Source: Mycocentrospora acerina (taxonomy: Eukaryota; Ascomycota; Dothideomycetes; Pleosporales). Taken from it: a DNA stretch of 64,000 nucleotides. Shown one piece after another: positions 57,007 to 64,000 of this stretch. A program made the translations under genes and the position numbers. The notes beneath the pieces were generated by a model that made no database searches, was not told where the DNA came from, and saw only the letters and a program-made list of their open reading frames with translations. Numbering within the stretch: the stretch's first letter is position 1; each line of letters opens with the position of its first letter. The stretch covers positions 451 through 64,450 of the forward strand of contig JAKUHH010000014.1 in NCBI GenBank assembly GCA_022701365.1, read 5' to 3'.

Positions 57007-60000
57007 TTATGCAGTTGCAGTAGATGAGTTAGGCGGGTGGCCACTCTGACCGGCTACCTTTTCGGCAGCCTGTTCAGCACTGTCCGCAGTCTTTCCACCC
57101 TTCTTGCTCTTGTGCAGCTTCTCTTTCAAGCCGCCAACTTTGATCACTCGGAACAGGTAGTACGTCAACAATGCCATGAAGGTATTGAAACAAATGTATG
57201 CGAACAGAATTCCAAAGTTCCTGCATCAAGTCAGTTGAGGGTTTTAAAGCATGGCTGGAACAAAACATACCTCCATCGCTCGTCATAGTAGATGCTGCTT
57301 CCAGACAAGAACTGATCAGCGTTGGTGAGGGGACAGTATTGGCAACCTGAAGTCGCGTTCGGGTTGTAGACTTCGCCTCCTGTCGCAGACGCGAAGCTGT
57401 TAAGGTACTGTCCACAAGTCTGACCTGAGGGTGGATTAAATGGAGGCATCTCAGACTCCCCGCAACGAACCACTCTTCCTCCAAGCATCGTGGAGACCAT
57501 TCCGCCTACCCAGTAGGTAAATGGCGATACGCGATACATGAATAGCCAGAACCCAGGAAGATTGTCTGGCGACTGGAGAACACCGTTAAACAGAATACTC
57601 ATAAGCGTGAACAAAGAGACGATGCCAGAAGCTGTTTGAGCGTCAGGCAAAGCTGCAATTGTCATGGCAGCGAAGGTGGAGGTCAGAGTCAAAAGTTGGA
57701 CGCAGTACATCCAAACCAAGGCTTGACGCTCACTGGACTGGTTGGCTCCAACCACAGGAAAGTAGAATGACGCCCACGCAAGAGTTCCTGCGAGAATACC
57801 GTAGGGAAGCTCGACAACGATATTGGCGATCATGAAAGCAATCCAAGAGTAGGCTTTGCTCGGACGTTCACGAACCTCGTACAGGGAACGCTGCGTGACA
57901 AACAAAGGATGGATCTGATTTCGTTAGTAAAGTGACTGAATTTTATAACAAGAGCACTCACTTGTTGGACGAGGGAGGTATAGATCGTTGTAAGCATGAA
58001 GACGGAGAAAATAATCGTCTGCATGCCTGCTTGAGAAGAATCAGCATCGAAGAAGGAGAATCCGATAAATAGCCCGGCGATGGTGCATAGGCCCATCTTG
58101 GCCATGAAGTAACTCGGCATTCTCCAGTACTGTTGAAAAGAACGAAAGACGCATTCCCAGATCTGTGTCCAAATCGGCATTGCGAACTCGGATCCACCGG
58201 TTTCCTGTGCAATGTCAAGGTTCTCGTGGCGTTTCTCCTCGTGGATCTGGTCGAGGTCACGTTGAACCTTCTTTGTTTCTTCACTTTCATTCCAAACACT
58301 GAACCAGTCTTTGCCTTGGTCGTTCTTACCAGCATTGACGATCTCGAGCATGTATTCGGCAGGATTCTCATCCTCTCCACAATTACGCGCGCCATGTCCC
58401 TGGAAGTATTCGAGGAGGGTGTGGGAGTTCTCTCCGATTTCTCCAAAGTACACAGTCTTTCCACCTTTTGCCAAGAAAAGCAACCGATCGAACTCCTGGA
58501 AGAGAATAGCACTCGGTTGATGAATGGTGCAGAGAATGGCTTGTCCGGCATTGGCGAGCTTGCGCAAGAACGAGATGATGGACCAAGAACTCTGAGAGTC
58601 TAGACCAGACGTAGGCTCGTCGAGGAAAAGCAGAAGCGCGGGCTTTGCAGCTAATTCGACTCCGATGGTGAGAAGCTTTCGCTGCTCCACGTTGAGGCCT
58701 TCGCCAGGTACACCAACAACAGCACCCGCAAACTCTTCCATGCCCAGCATCTTGATTACCTCTTCAACGTAGTCGTACTTCTCCTTCTTGCTCACAGTCT
58801 TAGGCTGACGCAGAACAGCACTAAAGCGAAGTGCCTCGCGCACGGTACTGGTATCGAGATGAAGATCCCTAAAAGAGTTAGATTCCAACTCAACACTCTG
58901 ATGTTGCAAACTTACTGTTGCTGAACGTAACCAGTCGATCGCTGGAAACTCGGGTCCAATGGTTTGCCGTTCACGAACATATCTCCAGTAATGACGCCCA
59001 TGGTCGTGCGTTGAGCGAGGGAGTCGAGAAGCGTCGTCTTACCAGCACCACTCACACCCATGAGGGCGGTCAAAGTACCAGGCTTAACGTATCCAGAAAC
59101 ATGATCAAGTAATCGTCGAGGTTCTCCTTTGATCTCAATGTCATATACCACATCGCGCCAAGTGAAAATACCCTTCTGTTCTGGAATGGCACTGACATCA
59201 GTCTCCTGCTCTTCAGCTCTTAGATTGCCTGCAGCTTCTCCGTCGTTGGCACCCTTCTCTTGAAGGTGTGCAGGAACATGACCACGCTGGAAAACGAGTT
59301 GTTCGGCGGTGCTAGTAGTGGAGGAGTTGAGCTCAAGAGCGACAAAGTAGAGCACATTGAAGAAGATGAGGAAAGCGATAAGAATTCCGAAATTCTACCT
59401 AGCGTTAGCATATTCTTCTGGGTTCGAATTTTTGATTAATACGTACTCTCCATACGTGAGACCATGAGTAGGTATAGCCAGCTTGGAGGTAGGCGTCGCC
59501 GTTGACAAGAGTCTGTCCAGCAACTGCGCCCTGAGTGTTGCAGATGAACGAATCGCCATCGGTTGTGTAGCCTGGGCCTGAGGGAATAAAACTGTCGCAA
59601 GGGAAGTCGACACCGTGGAATTCATTAGCGAGCAAAATTTCGAAGGCGTAGTGAATTGGATTGATATGCCTGTGTCATCTGTCAATTCCTATTCTTTATT
59701 ATAAAAAAGAAGGGAGCAAAATTTCATACCGTAGCCAACCAAAGTACACGGGCATTTCAGGTACTCGAATGACATAACCAGTGTATATGACAAGAACCAA
59801 GACTAAGACACCAGCACCGGCCATGGCCTGTGAAGCTGTCTGAGTCACGGCAGCAGTCGTACGGAAAATCGCTGTCATCACAAAAGTCGCAATGTATGTT
59901 ATGACTAATGATCGTTAGAAGGGTACTAGAATGTCTCTTGCTAACTTACGGAAGAACAAGAAAAATTGGCCAGGCTCGTATCGCAGCTGTCCCAGGAAGT

Positions 60001-62272
60001 AGATGACAATGTTGAAGACCAGCGATTGAACGAATTTAACAGGAATATCTGCGACGATACCAGAGATGCCTTCAGTTGACGGGTGATAGAATGCGTAAGA
60101 GTTGTGCTTTTCGACAATGGGGCGCTGATCGTAAAGACCACTAATCTCGCCAATCGATGTGAGAGCGTTGAACAGGATAGCCAAGAAGAGAATGGCTCCT
60201 CTGCCTGCGAAAGAGGAAGTTCCTTGCGAATGTCCATAGTAGATTGAACCAACAATGAGGGATACAACGACTTGAAGACCAGCTTGAGTAGCTGGCGATG
60301 CAAGGTCGCCCCAAATTCGCTGGTAAGCTCGCCTGGTGTTGAGCTTGATCTGCATGGGCACACTGATTAGGTACGGAGATTTTGGACGTGAATGCTTGGC
60401 TTGACTGAAGTTTTTCTGCTCACGGAGCTGTTGCAAGGTGGCGTGCTCGTTGGGCGGATATTCTTGCTCGTGTTCTCTGATCTCTTCCATCAAGTTCTGG
60501 TATTCAGGCGAATCGCGCCAGTACTTTTCAAATTCCTCGGGAGTTCGAGGCACCTTGTTCTCCATGCCCTCTCTGGGCTTCCGCTCCGAAGGATTCGTGA
60601 CAGCTGTTAAGAAATCACCCGTGGTTTGACGTGGAGGCGAGTACCAGCCTTGACGATGGAAGAAGCCGTGAGCTTTATTAGCTGGCCCAAAATAGATTTG
60701 GCGGCCTTCGTAGAGCACTGCTGCCTTGTCAAAGCAGTCATATACGCTTTGACTGGCTTGGTAAATAGCAACAGCTGCAGCGCCACCCATGAGATCTGAA
60801 CCAATTCTCAAGGACTGGATCACGGTTAGCAGAGTAAGCGCAATGTCGAATCCTGAGATCACAAACCTTGACGAATTTTAATGCTGTTGCCGAGTCTAGA
60901 CCACGCGTAGAGTTATCCCATGCGGCGAAGGGTGCACCGGCAAGAAGCATCTCAGCAACACTGACTCGTTTGCGTTCACCACCCGACACGCCACGTACAA
61001 AATCGTTGCCAACTTTGGTGTTGTAAGTATGGCTCAGTCCAAGTACAGCCATGACCACCTGAGCCATGTTCTTTGCGTATTCGCGGCGAGACACTCCGTT
61101 AGGTCGGTTAGATGGAGTTCTGATTTCCGCTGCGTAGTCGAGCGTTTGGCCTGATTTTTCTGTTAGTTGAAGAACGAAGTTTTGCAGCTGATTTACTTAC
61201 CAACTGTGAGATGAGGGAAATGTTTGTCCACTTCCTGGTTGTAAACAGTTTCACCTTTGAATTCCTTGATCATCTTTTTCTGTGGAATACCATTGTAAAA
61301 GATTTCTGAATCGTCAGAATCCAGTCCGTGGAGCTCGCCGGTCAGAGATTTCAGCAGAGTACTGCAACCTGATCCTGGCCGTCCGAGTACAACGCATAGC
61401 TCTCCAGCCTTGATGATACCATCGAAGCTGTGCAGGATCTGCTTGCGACTCGACTTGCCAAGTTTGACGTGTTCACCAAGACGAAAAGGTGCCATGAATA
61501 AATCACCAATTGTTTGCTGAAGTTGCAGGGCCGCGCCAGAGCCAAAGATGCTCAAGTTCTTGTACACGACGGATACCTGCTTCAATTCGGTTCCTTCGCC
61601 TTCCATATAACGCCTGAACATCTTCAAAAACCTGGACAGGTCAAAGGCATCGCTGGAAGGATCTACGGTCGGGTCGCCAGGCTCTGCAATGGTGCTGGTG
61701 CGCGACTTCTGCGACATGCTTGTCATGATCCGTTGCAGCTCTCTCCTGCTTGGGTCGTCGATTTCTGGCCGCGTGACCCGACGTTCAAGCGGCTCTGTAG
61801 TGAATTCATTAGAGGTTGACCTCCGCTTCTTATCGAAGCGGTGGCTCCCAGCTCCGACTTCGGTTTCAGAGGAATCGCTGGAGCTCGATGTGTCGACTTT
61901 TTCGATTGGTTCCAGCATTGCACCTTCTGTGTGTCCAGCATAGTTGGATGTCATGTGGCTGGAATGCGAAGTGTGTTCTTCCTGTCCAAGATAGTTTGTT
62001 GATTGAGGCGACCCGAAGGCTTGCTGTGCGTGTCTCTCGAGGTTGAAAACATGTCCGTCTGGGGCGTATGTTTCCCTACCTGATGCCGTCCGAAAGATTC
62101 CAGCACCGTGAGTGTGTTGCGAAGTTAAAATAGGGCGCCCATCAGAATCCGTTGTTGAATCTGTCGTGTGGAGGATTGAATTTGACGAATGGGTGAAGCC
62201 CTCGCTGTTCGAATTCGGAGCAGCCATGACGAACGAAGCTACGCGTTGTTGAGTGAGAACAGTCGACGGCAC
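57007..62272 (-). CDS. full-size PDR-type ABC transporter (ABCG family)
   Basis: Plasma-membrane drug/xenobiotic exporter of 1605 aa if Met at 62227 starts (1620 aa from 62272). Nine exons: 62227-61201, 61150-60867, 60814-59950, 59904-59730, 59669-59447, 59394-58916, 58868-57962, 57914-57271 and 57220-57007. Introns are 45-60 bp; the second has a weak GTTTGT donor. Layout is the PDR order (NBD-TMD) twice. The long hydrophilic N-terminus is followed by NBD1 with GRPGSGCSTLLKS near residue 285, VSGGERKRVS, and WDNSTRGLDSAT in place of a normal Walker B. Then come membrane helices, NBD2 with GVSGAGKTTLLDS near 971, LNVEQRKLLTIGVELA and LLFLDEPTSGLDSQSS, and more helices with a Cys-rich extracellular loop (CGQYLNSF, GCQYCPLTNADQF). 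The degenerate NBD1 is usual for this family. It lies 14 kb beyond the permease, so a link to the cluster product is speculative. Confidence 0.92.
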
Positions 62273-64000
62273 GTTCAGCTTGTGCTGGCATGCCCTCCTA
62301 TTATCACTACGAACATTTCATATCGGACCTTTCATTGTCGATGCTGTCATAGCGTTAGTCGGCCCCCGGATGACCGGTTCGTCCAGTGTACGGACCAGAC
62401 GACGACCATCCGACTGTTTCGCATCATGATAGGGCAAATCTGGACTAAATTACCGTGCTAATGCGGGTAGATCGTATCCACGCCGTCGATCTTACAGGCT
62501 GTCAACCTCGGCGCCAAGAACACTCCCTAAGAAGATTATCAGCCATGACGACATGTTGCGGAGGCAAGTGCAAAAAGACCCGTCGTTGAGGAGCCGGGCT
62601 GTGAAGAGTTGCGTCTCCACTTGCAAGTGAATTCCCCAGCCACAGTCGCGTCGAGGCGGACGTATCTGCGGACCAAAGCTTGTCTCTGAGACGAAGTCCG
62701 CGAGACGACGCTTGCACTTGCCCAAACAGCATCTGCTTCCAACCACTGCGAATCACAAGCTTGCCAAGCTTTTACAGGCACAGAGATGCTCGCGTAGGGG
62801 AAATAAGGTTTTGGACATTCTGCAGGCCCCCTTGAGAGGTTAATTTTGTCCTGTCTACCGCAACGCAACGTTGTCGTGGTGATGAGATACCCAACACGAC
62901 TACTGTGTTTGGCACACGACAAGGCATCCCAGCCCAGGTAGCAGATGTCCTTGAATTTTAGGTACGCCATGGATACTCACCACCCTGTCTGTACTCAAGA
63001 TCCTTGGGAGCTGACAAGCAAACCAGGCGTTGTGTATTCTCCCACAGTCGCGACCCTAGATGGTCCGGATGATCCGGATGCATGCCTTGGGCATATGCAC
63101 ACGCGAAGATCGTTGGGCGGTCCTTTAGGCATAGTTTGTTCTAGACTCCTTTCCTAGAATTGCTGCTAAAAACAGTCGCTATAAGCTGGTACCATTGCTC
63201 CACAGGCAGTTCCTCCGAATAGTTGTTCCGGTACCCGGCATCCGTTTTCCGGTCACGGCAAAACCCCACATGTCGATAAAATGTGTCTACCTCCACGCAC
63301 GACGACTGCGGAACTCGGTTCCAGCAATCGCCTTGCACAAATCTCTGACGGATGTGTTTGTGTCTGCTCCGAGTGTGCTGCGCCGAGCGCACGTTGTACA
63401 TTTGCTCCCTTGAATTTAAAAGCTACAGGCATCAACACGCTGCATAGATTAACGCCATAACTTAGGGTCCGAAGATACTCGGTCGTCAATCCAAAATATT
63501 CATATCCAGACTAGACCTGCAGCCCATCGTCATGCCGATTTTCTTAGTCAACGAGCCTAGTTTCGTGTGAATCCTTTCACGCAGCCACAACCGAAGATGC
63601 AGGGCGAAAAGAAGGATTCAAAAAATTATTCTCGAATAAGAGCATTCTGGTTTCCCCCAGATTGCTTACCGTCTGTTTATTTACAATGTGTCTTCAAGCA
63701 CAAGGGGTAAAATTAACGCGCATCAACGAAGCATCAACTAGATCATCATCTTTGATTTGCTGTATTGATCCGTCACCTTGAGTCACATCACGACGATGCA
63801 TGTGCGCAAACACAGCACATCACATAGTTCCCATTCGCTTCGTGTAGTTTATGGCACGGTGCTTGCTCAACTGTGCAGCCCGCCTCGTACGAATGTCATC
63901 TAGCATTAGATTTGCAAGCCACTGCTTTCAATTCCCGACTTTGCTAAATCCTTGCTGCACGAGCAAACGTGTCGACGGCAAGACGTAAGATCGGCTAGAC
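62273..64000. other. ABC transporter promoter and gene-free end of window
   Basis: No gene is supported. The open frames at 62492-63489 overlap each other on both strands and carry no family motif. A short TCCGGATGATCCGGATGCAT direct repeat (about 63064-63083) lies some 840 bp upstream of the transporter start. A gene could begin beyond the window edge. Confidence 0.4.

Overview
This window comes from a filamentous ascomycete (Pezizomycotina). The genes carry short GT-AG introns of about 45-95 bp, intergenic stretches are long and AT-rich, and a non-LTR retrotransposon is riddled with C-to-T type stops typical of RIP. The gene families are fungal: a hybrid NRPS-PKS, PDR-type ABC transporter, GH3, GH78 and NmrA-like reductases. 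I cannot name the species.

The centre (about 7.2-43.0 kb) is a specialised-metabolite cluster whose gene set matches the fungal swainsonine (SWN) cluster. It holds an A-T-KS-AT-KR-ACP-reductase megasynthase (swnK-like, 7239-14801), two tail-to-tail PhyH-type Fe(II)/2-oxoglutarate dioxygenases (15950-16968 and 17014-18028), two NmrA-type reductases (swnN-like 18667-19793, swnR-like 20249-21166), a P5C reductase-like gene (32261-33238), an MFS transporter (36168-37687), a decayed third dioxygenase (39110-39570) and an amino acid/choline-type permease (swnT-like, 41521-43044). No aminotransferase (swnA) was seen; the P5C reductase is a candidate for making or recycling the pipecolate precursor. 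The expected flow is a lysine-derived cyclic imine reduced to pipecolate, SwnK extension with malonyl-CoA and reductive release to an indolizidine, imine reduction, then ring hydroxylations by the dioxygenases. Product identity is inferred from the gene set, not shown by the sequence.

The cluster is split by a RIP-degraded LINE (about 24.2-30.4 kb) with a perfect 13-bp target-site duplication. The left flank (1-7.2 kb) has a small GFA-domain protein, a four-helix membrane protein and a gene relic. The right flank (43-64 kb) has a carboxylesterase pseudogene, a secreted GH78 rhamnosidase-like enzyme, a secreted GH3 beta-glucosidase-like enzyme and a nine-exon PDR-type ABC transporter. Exon structures were derived by eye from splice signals and family continuity.
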